DNA of 64,000 bases from JAKFWI01 sp031398975 (lineage in GTDB: Bacteria > Pseudomonadota > Alphaproteobacteria > Caulobacterales > Aquidulcibacteraceae): NCBI GenBank assembly GCA_031398975.1, contig JANNOI010000021.1, positions 124,001 to 188,000 of the forward strand, given 5' to 3'. The position numbers were made by a program, and so were the translations under genes. Below the pieces are notes generated by a model. It did no database searches. It was not told the DNA's origin and saw only the letters and a program-made list of their open reading frames with translations. Positions 34,905 through 42,896 of the stretch are shown one piece after another. The first letter of the stretch is position 1. Every line of letters begins with the position of its first letter.

Positions 34905-35749
34905 GGCTGGAGCGCGATCGGCCGGTCTAGGCGCGCGGCGAGATCGAGGATGAATTGCCACGCCGTCCGCCCCGAGCGGGCGCCCCGCTGGCGGCTCCAG
35001 GCGAGCGCGCGGGCTTCGAGATCGGGCGTCGCGAGTCCGAAACGCTGCGCGTAGGCGGCCACGATCTCGAGATAGAGCGCCTGGTCCATCGCGTGGAAGC
35101 CGAGCCATAGGCCGAACCGGTCCGCGAGCGAGAGCCGCTCCTCGGCCGCGTCCGCCCAGAGGAGATCGTCGGGCAGGTTCTCGCGCGCGTCGCGGGCCAC
35201 GAGGTGGCGGCGGTTGGAAGTGGCGTAGAGGATGACGTTCGCGGGCCTGCCGGCGACGCCCCCCTCCAGCACCGGCTTCAGCGCTTTGAGCCCCTCCTCG
35301 TCCGGGGTGAAGCTCAGATCGTCGATGAACAGCACCAGGCGCTCGCGCAGGCCCGTGGCGGCCGCGAGCAGGGCGGGTAGCGAGGCGGTGTCCTCGCGCG
35401 CGATCTCCACCAGTTTCAGGTCCGGATGCGCAGCGGCCGCGGCGGCGTGGACGGCCTTCACCAGCGCGCTCTTGCCGGTCCCGCGCGCGCCCCACAACAG
35501 GGCGTTGTTGGCGGGGTGGCCGGCGGCAAAGCGCAAGGTGTTGGCGATCAGGGCGTCGCGCTGGCGGTCCACGCCCTTGAGAAGATCGAGCGGCAGGCGT
35601 TCCGGCGCAGCGATCGGGGCGAAAGCCCCGCTGTGCGCGCGCCAGAGGAAGGCCTGCGCGCGCGTCAGATCGGGGGGCGCAGGGTCCGGCGGGGCCAGGC
35701 GTTCGAGCGCTTCGGCGATGCGGGCGAGGGCGTGCGCGAGCTCTTCCAT
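34901..35749 (-). CDS. DUF815-family AAA-type ATPase
   Basis: A 282-residue ATP-binding protein starting at the ATG at 35749 (MEELAHALARIAEALERL). Walker A GARGTGKSALVKAV lies at about 87-100 and Walker B LVLFIDDLSF has D143-D144. Sensor-like YATSNRRHLVARDARE and DRFGLWLGF with the Q-A-L-Y-L block follow, as in DUF815 proteins of alphaproteobacteria. Members are usually described only as predicted ATPases. It is divergent from yajC-secDF across 133 bases and convergent with pcm, with overlapping stop codons. Confidence 0.85.
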   Translation of the reverse strand: MEELAHALARIAEALERLAPPDPAPPDLTRAQAFLWRAHSGAFAPIAAPERLPLDLLKGVDRQRDALIANTLRFAAGHPANNALLWGARGTGKSALVKAVHAAAAAAHPDLKLVEIAREDTASLPALLAAATGLRERLVLFIDDLSFTPDEEGLKALKPVLEGGVAGRPANVILYATSNRRHLVARDARENLPDDLLWADAAEERLSLADRFGLWLGFHAMDQALYLEIVAAYAQRFGLATPDLEARALAWSRQRGARSGRTAWQFILDLAARLDRPIALQP

Positions 35750-35778
35750 CGGTACGGCTTTGGCCTCAGCGGGCGTGA

Positions 35779-35806
35779 TTGCAATGGCGCAACGGGGCCC
35801 TATAGT
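35779..35806 (+). promoter_or_regulatory. Candidate sigma70-type promoter for yajC-secD-secF
   Basis: TTGCAA (35779-35784) and TATAGT (35801-35806) are separated by 16 bases and lie about 75 bases upstream of the yajC ATG. This is the best sigma70-like pair I found by eye in the window. The opposite gene starts at 35749. Confidence 0.5.
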
Positions 35807-35882
35807 CCGCGCCGCCGCATCCGGCCAAGCGCGCTTTGCTCGCCGAGGCGTCAAGGCCGCGCGGCCGTTCCCGAGAGGTTTC

Positions 35883-36245
35883 ATGTTTATTTTGAACGCG
35901 TATGCGCAGGCGCCAGGGGGCGCGCCGGGCGCGATGGAACAGATTTTCGGCACCCTTTTGCCGCTGCTCCTGATCATCCCGATCTTCTACTTTCTGCTGA
36001 TCCGGCCGCAGCAGAAACGCATGAAGGCGCACCAGGATCTGATCGCCAATGTCCGCCGCGGCGATACCGTCGTGACCACGGGAGGGATCATCGGCAAAGT
36101 GAAAACGGTGGCCGATGACGAATTGCGGCTCGAGCTGTCCCCCAATGTGGAGGTGCGCCTGGCCCGCTACGCGCTGACGGAGGTGCGCGCCAAGGGCGAG
36201 CCTTCGCCCGCCAACGACACCAAGCCCGCCAAGCCGGCGGAATAA
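35883..36245 (+). CDS. yajC: Preprotein translocase subunit YajC
   Basis: A small inner-membrane protein of the SecDF-YajC complex (120 residues). It starts at the ATG at 35883 with GAGAGG upstream. A single transmembrane helix (about 24-42, LLPLLLIIPIFYFLLIRPQ) is followed by the cytoplasmic domain QQKRMKAHQDLIANVRRGD, VVTTGGIIGKV and LSPNVEVRLAR. One base separates its stop from secD. Confidence 0.95.
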   Translation: MFILNAYAQAPGGAPGAMEQIFGTLLPLLLIIPIFYFLLIRPQQKRMKAHQDLIANVRRGDTVVTTGGIIGKVKTVADDELRLELSPNVEVRLARYALTEVRAKGEPSPANDTKPAKPAE

Positions 36246-36246
36246 C

Positions 36247-37860
36247 ATGCTGCAGGTGTCGCCGTGGCGGATCGTCCTCGTCGTGCTGGCGACCCTATGG
36301 GCGCTGGCGTTCGCCGCGCCCAACATCATCCCGGAAGCGGTGCGCCTGAGCCTTCCGGGCTTCGTGCCGAAGCAGGCGGTCAATCTGGGCCTCGACCTGC
36401 GCGGGGGCTCCTATCTGCTGCTGGAGGTGGATACCCAGGCGCTGATCCGCGAGCGGCTGGAGATCGAGGCCGAGACGATGGCCGGCGTGCTGCGCGAGGC
36501 CAAGCCGCGCATCGGCTATACCGGCCGCGCGGTGGTGGGCGACGCCGCCCGGCTGAAGCCGCTCAATCCCGCAGACCAGGCGCGCGCCCTGCGCCTCATC
36601 GAGGCCGCCGCCAAACCTGAGGCGGGCCTGGGCCAGGCCGCCCCGGAGGCCGACATCGCGGTGCGCGCCGCCGCGGACGGGGCCATCGAGAGCCGCTTCA
36701 CCGAGGCGGGCGTGGAGCGCTTGAAGCGCGACGCCGTCACCCGCTCCATCGAAGTGATCCGGCGCAGGATCGACGGGCTTGGCACCTCGGAAATCTCCAT
36801 CGCCCGCCAGGGCGCGGACCGCATCGTCGTCCAGGCCCCTGGCGAGAGCGACCCCCAGGCCCTGAAGCGCCGCATCGGCCAGACCGCCAAGATGACGTTC
36901 CATCTGGTGGACATGAGCGTGACGCCGGAGGATCTGGCGGCCGGGAGGGTCCCGCCGGGCTCGCGCCGCCTCCCGCAGGACGATCCGAACGAGCCGGCGG
37001 TGGTGATCCGCTCGCGCGCGCTGATCACGGGCGAGGACCTGACCGACGCCTCGCCCAGCTTCAACCAGGAAAACCAGCCGGTCGTCTCGTTCACGTTCAA
37101 CCAGCGCGGCGGGCGCATCTTCTGCCAGGTCACCACCCAGAACGCCGGCCAGCGCTTCGCCACCGTGCTGGACGATAAAGTGATCACCGCGCCGCGCATC
37201 AACGAGCCGATCTGCGGCGGCTCCGGCCAGATCTATGGCGGGTTTACGGTCGAGACCGCAAACGAGCTTGCGGTGCTGCTGCGCGCGGGCGCGCTGCCGG
37301 CCCCGCTCAGCGTGATCGAGCAGCGCTCCGTGGGCGCCGAACTGGGGCAGGACGCGATCGACGCGGGCGCCATCTCCACCCTGGTGGCGTTCGCGCTGGT
37401 GCTCGTCTTTATGGTGCTGGCCTATGGCGGACTGTTCGGCGGGATCGCCGTGATTGCGCTCGTGATCAACGGCGTCATGATCATGGCCGCGATGTCGATG
37501 ACGGGGGCGGTGCTCACGCTGCCGGGGATTGCGGGCCTCATCCTCACCCTGGCGGTCGCGCTCGACGCCAACGTGCTGATCTATGAGCGGATGCGCGAGG
37601 AGGTGCGCAACGGCCGCTCCCCCGCCATCGCCATCGATTCCGGCTTCAACCGCGCCATCATCACGATCCTGGACGCCAACATCACCCATCTGGGCGCGGC
37701 CCTGATCATGTTCAGCCTGGGGGCGGGGCCGGTGAAGGGCTTCGCCTGGACGCTGGCCATCGGGGTGTTTACCTCCGTGTTCACCGCGGTGCTGGTCACC
37801 CAGGTGCTGATCGCATGGTGGTTCCGCGCCAACCGCCCCAAAGCCTTGCCGATAAGCTGA
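36247..37860 (+). CDS. secD: Protein translocase subunit SecD
   Basis: An RND-type membrane protein that with SecF uses the proton gradient to pull exported proteins through SecYEG. It has 537 residues: TM1 near the N-terminus, GLDLRGGSYLLLEVD, a large periplasmic P1 domain (about 50-360, with RRRIDGLGTSEISIARQG), VEQRSVGAELGQDAIDAG, and five C-terminal helices including LPGIAGLILTLAVALDANVL. A normal member, second of three genes in the operon. Confidence 0.97.
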   Translation: MLQVSPWRIVLVVLATLWALAFAAPNIIPEAVRLSLPGFVPKQAVNLGLDLRGGSYLLLEVDTQALIRERLEIEAETMAGVLREAKPRIGYTGRAVVGDAARLKPLNPADQARALRLIEAAAKPEAGLGQAAPEADIAVRAAADGAIESRFTEAGVERLKRDAVTRSIEVIRRRIDGLGTSEISIARQGADRIVVQAPGESDPQALKRRIGQTAKMTFHLVDMSVTPEDLAAGRVPPGSRRLPQDDPNEPAVVIRSRALITGEDLTDASPSFNQENQPVVSFTFNQRGGRIFCQVTTQNAGQRFATVLDDKVITAPRINEPICGGSGQIYGGFTVETANELAVLLRAGALPAPLSVIEQRSVGAELGQDAIDAGAISTLVAFALVLVFMVLAYGGLFGGIAVIALVINGVMIMAAMSMTGAVLTLPGIAGLILTLAVALDANVLIYERMREEVRNGRSPAIAIDSGFNRAIITILDANITHLGAALIMFSLGAGPVKGFAWTLAIGVFTSVFTAVLVTQVLIAWWFRANRPKALPIS

Positions 37861-37869
37861 GGTTCCCCC

Positions 37870-38850
37870 ATGGCCTGGCCGCTCATCAAATACCTGCCGG
37901 AAAAGACCCGCTTCACCTTTGTGCGGTTCGCGCCCGTGCTGGGGACGTTGTCGGCGCTAGCCTGCGTGGCGGCGCTTTATCTGACCCTGTTCCCGTTCCA
38001 GCCGCCCTGCGGGGGGCTCAATTGCGGCGTCGATTTCCGCGGCGGCACGGTGATGGAGATCGCCACCCCCGGCCGGCCGGTGGATCTCGGCGTCGTGCGC
38101 GAAACCCTGGGCGCGCTGGGCGCGGGGGACGTGCAGGTGCAATCCTTCGGCGACCCGACCTCGGCCATGGTGCGCTTCGAATCCCCCGCCGGGGAAAATC
38201 CGACCGCCGCGGTTGACCGGGTGAAGGCCGTCCTCGACGCGCGCCTCGGGGCCGTGGAGCTGCGCCGCGCGGACGTGGTGGGCCCCAAGGTTTCGGGCGA
38301 ATTGCTGGGCAAGGGGGTGATCGCGCTGCTGGCCGCGATCGCGCTGATGCTGGTTTATATCTGGATGCGGTTCGGGCTGACCTTCGGCCTGGGCGCGGTG
38401 CTGGCGCTCACCCACGACGTGGTGCTGACGTTCGGCCTGTTCGCGCTGACGCGGATGGAATTCACCCTCACCGCCATCGGCGCGATCCTCACCATCATCG
38501 GCTATTCGATCAACGACAAGGTCGTCGTACTCGACCGGATTCGCGAAAATCTCCGCAAGTTCAAGAAGATGCCGATCGGAGACCTGATCGACCTGTCGAT
38601 CAACGAAACCCTCTCGCGCACCATCATCACCGGCGTCACCGGGATCATGGCGCTGGGCGTGATGGCGGTGTTCGGGGGCGAGGCGCTGTTTGCGTTCGCG
38701 GTGGCGATGATTTTCGGGATCGTGGTGGGCACCTATTCCTCCATCTATGTGGCGGCGCCCGCCATGGCGCTCTTGCTCCAGCGCACGCGCCGCGCCGCCG
38801 AAGCGAAGCCCCAGCCCGAGGGGGAAGGCAAAGCAATAACAACCGGCTGA
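37870..38850 (+). CDS. secF: Protein translocase subunit SecF
   Basis: Partner of SecD; 326 residues with TM1 (about 20-40), the motif GVDFRGGTVMEIATPG at the start of the periplasmic domain, and five C-terminal helices. VVGPKVSGELLGKGV, GYSINDKVVVLDRIRENLRK and the INETLSRTIITGVTG block are family signatures. It lies nine bases after secD. Confidence 0.97.
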   Translation: MAWPLIKYLPEKTRFTFVRFAPVLGTLSALACVAALYLTLFPFQPPCGGLNCGVDFRGGTVMEIATPGRPVDLGVVRETLGALGAGDVQVQSFGDPTSAMVRFESPAGENPTAAVDRVKAVLDARLGAVELRRADVVGPKVSGELLGKGVIALLAAIALMLVYIWMRFGLTFGLGAVLALTHDVVLTFGLFALTRMEFTLTAIGAILTIIGYSINDKVVVLDRIRENLRKFKKMPIGDLIDLSINETLSRTIITGVTGIMALGVMAVFGGEALFAFAVAMIFGIVVGTYSSIYVAAPAMALLLQRTRRAAEAKPQPEGEGKAITTG

Positions 38851-38902
38851 CCGGTGCGCGGAAGTCGGCTATGATCGGCCGCGGGGATGGCGGAGGGACA
38901 AG

Positions 38903-39529
38903 ATGGCGGGTTTTCTGGCGAATATCCGATACGTCGCCTGGGCGGCTTTGGCCGCCGGCGCGGTGTTTCTGGTCATCTACGGCGCGGGCGTCGTGCAGGC
39001 GGGGCCGGACACGACCGTGTTCTGGGAAGTGACGTTCCGCTGGCTCCACGTGCTCGCCGGCATCATGTGGATCGGCCACCTCTATTATTTCAACTTCACC
39101 CAGATCCCGAATGTCGGGAAGATCCCGGAAGAGCATCGCGGTCCCGCCATCTCCAAGGTGATCGCGCCCGAGGCGCTGTTCTGGTTCCGCTGGGGGGCTT
39201 TGGCCACGCTGGTGACCGGCGTCGCGCTGGCGATCGTCAACAATTACCTGTTCGAGGCCTATACGCTGGGCGCGATCGAAGGCTTCGCTGTGTCCAAGCA
39301 CATCTTCATCGGCGTCGGCATGTGGCTGGCGACGATCATGTTCATCAACGTCTGGGCCATCATCTGGCCGAACCAGCAGCGCGCGCTGAACATCGCGGAC
39401 AAGTTCCCCGATCTCACGAAAGAGGATCGCGCCAAGCACGCCCGCACCGCGATGTTGTTTTCCCGCACCAATACGTTCCTTTCCGTACCGATGCTGGTGT
39501 CCATGACGGGTGCGCAAACATTCGGCTGA
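38903..39529 (+). CDS. PuuD-like urate hydroxylase membrane domain protein
   Basis: A 208-residue integral membrane protein resembling the N-terminal membrane domain of PuuD (Pfam urate oxidase N-terminal). Features: helix 1 (about 10-31), FRWLHVLAGIMWIGHLYYFNF with conserved His residues, APEALFWFRWGALATLVTG, FAVSKHIFIGVGMWLATIM and the loop IIWPNQQRALNIADKFPD. The C-terminal cytochrome c domain of full-length PuuD is absent and none follows. Urate oxidation is therefore unproven; a haem-binding electron-transfer membrane protein is a reasonable alternative. It follows secF by 52 bases. Confidence 0.75.
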   Translation: MAGFLANIRYVAWAALAAGAVFLVIYGAGVVQAGPDTTVFWEVTFRWLHVLAGIMWIGHLYYFNFTQIPNVGKIPEEHRGPAISKVIAPEALFWFRWGALATLVTGVALAIVNNYLFEAYTLGAIEGFAVSKHIFIGVGMWLATIMFINVWAIIWPNQQRALNIADKFPDLTKEDRAKHARTAMLFSRTNTFLSVPMLVSMTGAQTFG

Positions 39530-39688
39530 ACAAAACGGGAGCTTCACCGGTTTATGCCCGCGTCGCACACGGGGCGCGCGTTCAGGTCGCGGTGAATGGT
39601 CTTGCTTGCATCGGTCGACGGCATGAAAAATTCGGCTGAAGTGAGAGAGAGCGCGCAGCGCAAACGTGCGCCTCTCCCGGAGGACCGC

Positions 39689-40534
39689 ATGGACGAGACG
39701 CTTGAAGCGCTTGTGCGGAGGGAGGATGAGGATCGCTGGCTCTCCAGCCGGTTCGCGGACGCGCCCGCGCGCAAGCGCCTGATGGCGCTCTACGCGTTCA
39801 ACATCGAGCTTTCCGCCACCGCCCAGCGCGCCTCCGACCCGCTGACAGGGGAGATGCGGCTGCAATTCTGGCGCGACGCGCTGGAGGCTATCTATGCCGG
39901 GCAGACCGCGCCGGCGTCCCCCATCGTGGCCGCCCTTTCGGAGGCGATCGCAGAGGCGCACCTGCCGCACGCGCGCTTTGCGGCGATCATCGAGGCCCGC
40001 CGCCATGATCTCGAGGCCGCGCCGTTCGACAGCTGGGCCGATCTTGAAGCCTATGTGGACGCCACGTCCGGGGCCTTGATGCTGCTGGCCGCGCAAGCCT
40101 GCGCGCCGGTCAAGCCGCCCTCGGACCGCCAGATCGTTGCGGTGCGCGCGGCGGGGCGGGCCTGGGGCTATGCGGGCCTCGTGAGGGCGCTACCCTTCTG
40201 GTCCGCGCAGCGGCGCACTTTCTTTCCGAAGAAGCTCCGCGAGCATGTGGGGGTGAACGAGGCGAGCCTGTTCTCCGCCGGGCCCGGCGATCACGCCGGG
40301 GCCGCGGCGGCGCGCGCGGTGCTCAATCGCGCCAGCGGGGCCTACCAGGACCTGCGCCGCCATGCGCTCTGGCTCACCAAGGACATGTTCCCCGCAATTG
40401 GCCACATCTCGCTGGTGCCCCAATATGTGCGCGCCGTCGCTAAGGCGCCCGATACGCTGCGCCAGAACGTCAAGACGAGCTTGATCGGGCGCCAGCTGCG
40501 CCTGGTGGGCGCCGCCGCCACCGGCTCGCTCTGA
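39689..40534 (+). CDS. Squalene/phytoene synthase family protein (NDUFAF6-like)
   Basis: A 281-residue protein. The ATG at 39689 is preferred over upstream in-frame starts because GGAGG lies five bases before it. The fold is that of trans-prenyl synthases (DRWLSSRFADAPARKRLMAL, LYAFNIELS, MRLQFWRDALEAIYAG, GRAWGYAGLVRAL), but the Asp-rich DxxxD motifs needed for prenyl diphosphate chemistry are not evident. It resembles the NDUFAF6 group linked to complex I assembly. The nuo operon is in the same window but 19 kb away, so the role remains inference. Confidence 0.75.
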   Translation: MDETLEALVRREDEDRWLSSRFADAPARKRLMALYAFNIELSATAQRASDPLTGEMRLQFWRDALEAIYAGQTAPASPIVAALSEAIAEAHLPHARFAAIIEARRHDLEAAPFDSWADLEAYVDATSGALMLLAAQACAPVKPPSDRQIVAVRAAGRAWGYAGLVRALPFWSAQRRTFFPKKLREHVGVNEASLFSAGPGDHAGAAAARAVLNRASGAYQDLRRHALWLTKDMFPAIGHISLVPQYVRAVAKAPDTLRQNVKTSLIGRQLRLVGAAATGSL

Positions 40535-40537
40535 GCT

Positions 40538-41908
40538 TTAGCCGCCCGCCCAGGCGTCGAAATCAGCGAGCGCCCGTTCCGCCAGCAGGCGCTTGCGGGC
40601 CTTGCCCCGGTCAACCCCGCGGGGCGGCGGGTTGAAGGCGATCTCCGGAAACAGCCCGAAATTGACGTTCATCGGCTGGAATGTGCCGGGCCTGGCCAAA
40701 TGGCCGCCCGTGACGTGGGCCAGCAGCGCGCCCATGGCGGTGGTCGCCGGCGGAGGGAGCGCGGCGCGCCCGGCGCGTTCGGCGGCAGCAAACCGTCCCG
40801 CCAGCAGCCCGATCGCTGCGCTCTCCACATAGCCCTCCACGCCCGTCACCTGCCCGGCGAAGCGCAGGCGCGGCTCGGCCCGGAGCCGCAGCGTGGGGTC
40901 GAGCACCTTGGGCGCGTTCAGAAACGTGTTGCGGTGCATGCCGCCCAGGCGCGCGAAGGCGGCGTTCTCCAGCCCCGGAATCATCCGGAAAATCTCGGCC
41001 TGGGCGCTGTGTTTAAGCTTGGTCTGGAAGCCCACCATGTTGAACAGGGTGGCGAGCGCATTGTCCTGGCGCAGCTGGACCACGGCGTACGGCCGGCGCG
41101 CGTCGCGCGGATCGCGCAGGCCCACCGGCTTCATCGGCCCGAAGCGCAGCGTCTCGCGCCCCCGCTCGGCCATCACCTCGATCGGCAGGCAGCCCTCGAA
41201 ATAGGGCGTATCGCGCTCCCATTCCTTGAACGGGGTCTTTTCCCCGGCCAGCAGAGCGTCGACGAAGGCCTCGTATTGGGGCTTGTCCAGCGGGCAATTC
41301 AGGTAGGCGGCCTTGTCCCCGCCGGGGCCTTCCTTGTCGTAGCGGGACTGGAACCAGGCCACGTCCATGTTCACGCTGTCGCGGTGGAGGATGGGGGCGA
41401 TGGCGTCGAAGAAGGCGAGTTCGCCCTGCCCGGTGAGGGAGCGGATCGCTTCGGCGAGGGGCGGGGAGGTCAGCGGCCCGGTGGCGACAATGGCGGCGCA
41501 CGCTCCCGCGGGGGTGGCCTCGAGCAGGGGGGCGAAATCGCCCACCTCCTCTTCGACGAAGGTGATCAGGGGGTGAGTCCTGAGGGCGTGGGTGACGGCG
41601 GCGGCGAAGCCGTCCCGATCCACCGCGAGCGCCGCGCCCGCCGGCACCTGGTGGGCGTCCGCGCACGCCAGGATCAGCGAGCCCGCCCGGCGCAGCTCCG
41701 CATGCAGCAGCCCCACCGCATTGCCGGCCCAATCGTCGCTGCGGAAGGAGTTCGAGCATACGAGCTCTGCGCAGAGGCCGGTCTGGTGGGCGGGCGTGCG
41801 GGCCGTGGGGCGCATCTCGTGCACCACGACGGGGACCCCCGCTTGCGCCAGCGCCCACGCCGCGTCCGATCCCGCCAGCCCCGCGCCGACCACATGAACA
41901 GCTTCCAT
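40538..41908 (-). CDS. trmFO: Methylenetetrahydrofolate-tRNA-(uracil-5-)-methyltransferase
   Basis: Folate- and FAD-dependent enzyme that methylates U54 of tRNA. The 456-residue protein begins with the FAD-binding VVGAGLAGSDAAWALAQAGV and contains LCAELVCSNSFRSDD, with C51 at the position of the catalytic cysteine. Further motifs are AFFDAIAPILHRDSVNMD, YFEGCLPIEVMAERG (second conserved Cys), RPYAVVQLRQDN and FAGQVTGVEGYVESAAIG. It converges with the squalene-synthase-like gene with three bases between stops. Confidence 0.96.
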   Translation of the reverse strand: MEAVHVVGAGLAGSDAAWALAQAGVPVVVHEMRPTARTPAHQTGLCAELVCSNSFRSDDWAGNAVGLLHAELRRAGSLILACADAHQVPAGAALAVDRDGFAAAVTHALRTHPLITFVEEEVGDFAPLLEATPAGACAAIVATGPLTSPPLAEAIRSLTGQGELAFFDAIAPILHRDSVNMDVAWFQSRYDKEGPGGDKAAYLNCPLDKPQYEAFVDALLAGEKTPFKEWERDTPYFEGCLPIEVMAERGRETLRFGPMKPVGLRDPRDARRPYAVVQLRQDNALATLFNMVGFQTKLKHSAQAEIFRMIPGLENAAFARLGGMHRNTFLNAPKVLDPTLRLRAEPRLRFAGQVTGVEGYVESAAIGLLAGRFAAAERAGRAALPPPATTAMGALLAHVTGGHLARPGTFQPMNVNFGLFPEIAFNPPPRGVDRGKARKRLLAERALADFDAWAGG

Positions 41909-41986
41909 AGGTGTGCGCTTAATCTCCCCGCTCCCGTTCGTCGAGCAAAGAGGCCATAAGGCTGCGAGGGATTAGAGGAGAGTGCG

Positions 41987-42847
41987 ATGGCCGCCCCGGC
42001 GGGAAAAGTGCCGATCCTGCAAAGCGCGACGGCGGGTTTTGCGTTCATGCGCGCCGCCGTGCCGACGGTCTGGCCGGCGGCTGCGCTGCTGGCGGCGGCG
42101 GCGACGGCTTTGAGCGCGTGGGCGGGCGATGGGGGGCAGGCGCCGGGCCGGGTGCTGCTGATGCTGGCGGGCCTGGCGGGGCTAACGACGCTTTACCTCG
42201 CGTTTCTTTACCGCGTCGCGCTTGCGCCTGCGCCGGCCGCGCCCGCGCCTGGCGGGACCGGGGGATTCCTGGGCCTGCGCCTTTCCGACGACGAGACGCG
42301 CCTGCTGGGCGTGCGTATCGCGATCGGCTTTTTGTTTTTCATCCTCGCCGCGGTCGCGCTCATTGTGGTGTCCTTTGCGGCGGCGGCGGCCCTGGCGGCC
42401 TCCGGGTTTAACCCCGACAGCCTGCGCGGCGATCCCGAGGCGGCGCGCGCGGCGCTCGCGGCGCTTTTCGCCGGGCCACAGGCGCCGTTATTCTGGGCGT
42501 TGACGCTGGGCGTGCTGGCGCTTTGGCTGTGGCTCAGCGCGCGCCTTATCCTTGCCGAGCCCGCCACCATCGCCGAGGGGCGCATGCGCGCCTTTACAAC
42601 CTTCGCCTGGACGTCGGGCAATGGTTGGCGGATCACGGCCGCGCTCCTCCTGGTGGTTGCGCCGTTGACGCTGGGGATCCTCGCGGCGGGACAGGTGCTG
42701 GCAGGGCTGGGGGGCGGGATGCTCGCCCTGCTCTCGGCGTTCGCGACGGCGTTTGCGCAATACCTGCTGGTGCTGCCGGCGCAGGCGGGGCTCGGGGCCT
42801 TCCTGCACAAGGGCCTCAGGCCCCCGACGGCGGGCCCGCCCGTGTGA
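41987..42847 (+). CDS. Hypothetical multi-pass membrane protein
   Basis: A 286-residue Ala/Leu-rich integral membrane protein with about six predicted helices (about 26-46, 54-72, 109-137, 162-186, 206-236, 240-262). A soluble loop (GLRLSDDETRLLGVRIAIG) between helices 2 and 3 resembles a conserved cytoplasmic element found in alphaproteobacterial membrane proteins of unknown function. AGAGG-type purines precede the ATG. No enzymatic motif is visible. Confidence 0.65.
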   Translation: MAAPAGKVPILQSATAGFAFMRAAVPTVWPAAALLAAAATALSAWAGDGGQAPGRVLLMLAGLAGLTTLYLAFLYRVALAPAPAAPAPGGTGGFLGLRLSDDETRLLGVRIAIGFLFFILAAVALIVVSFAAAAALAASGFNPDSLRGDPEAARAALAALFAGPQAPLFWALTLGVLALWLWLSARLILAEPATIAEGRMRAFTTFAWTSGNGWRITAALLLVVAPLTLGILAAGQVLAGLGGGMLALLSAFATAFAQYLLVLPAQAGLGAFLHKGLRPPTAGPPV

Positions 42848-42860
42848 GGAGAGTCTCTTC

Positions 42861-42881
42861 CGATCCGACAGAGTCGGATCG
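42861..42881. terminator. Perfect 9-bp hairpin between convergent genes
   Basis: CGATCCGAC and GTCGGATCG are perfectly complementary around an AGA loop, 13 bases after the stop of the membrane protein and 15 bases from the convergent uvrA stop. There is no T-run, so intrinsic termination is only probable. It could serve both genes. Confidence 0.5.
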
Positions 42882-42896
42882 AGGTCGGCAAATATT

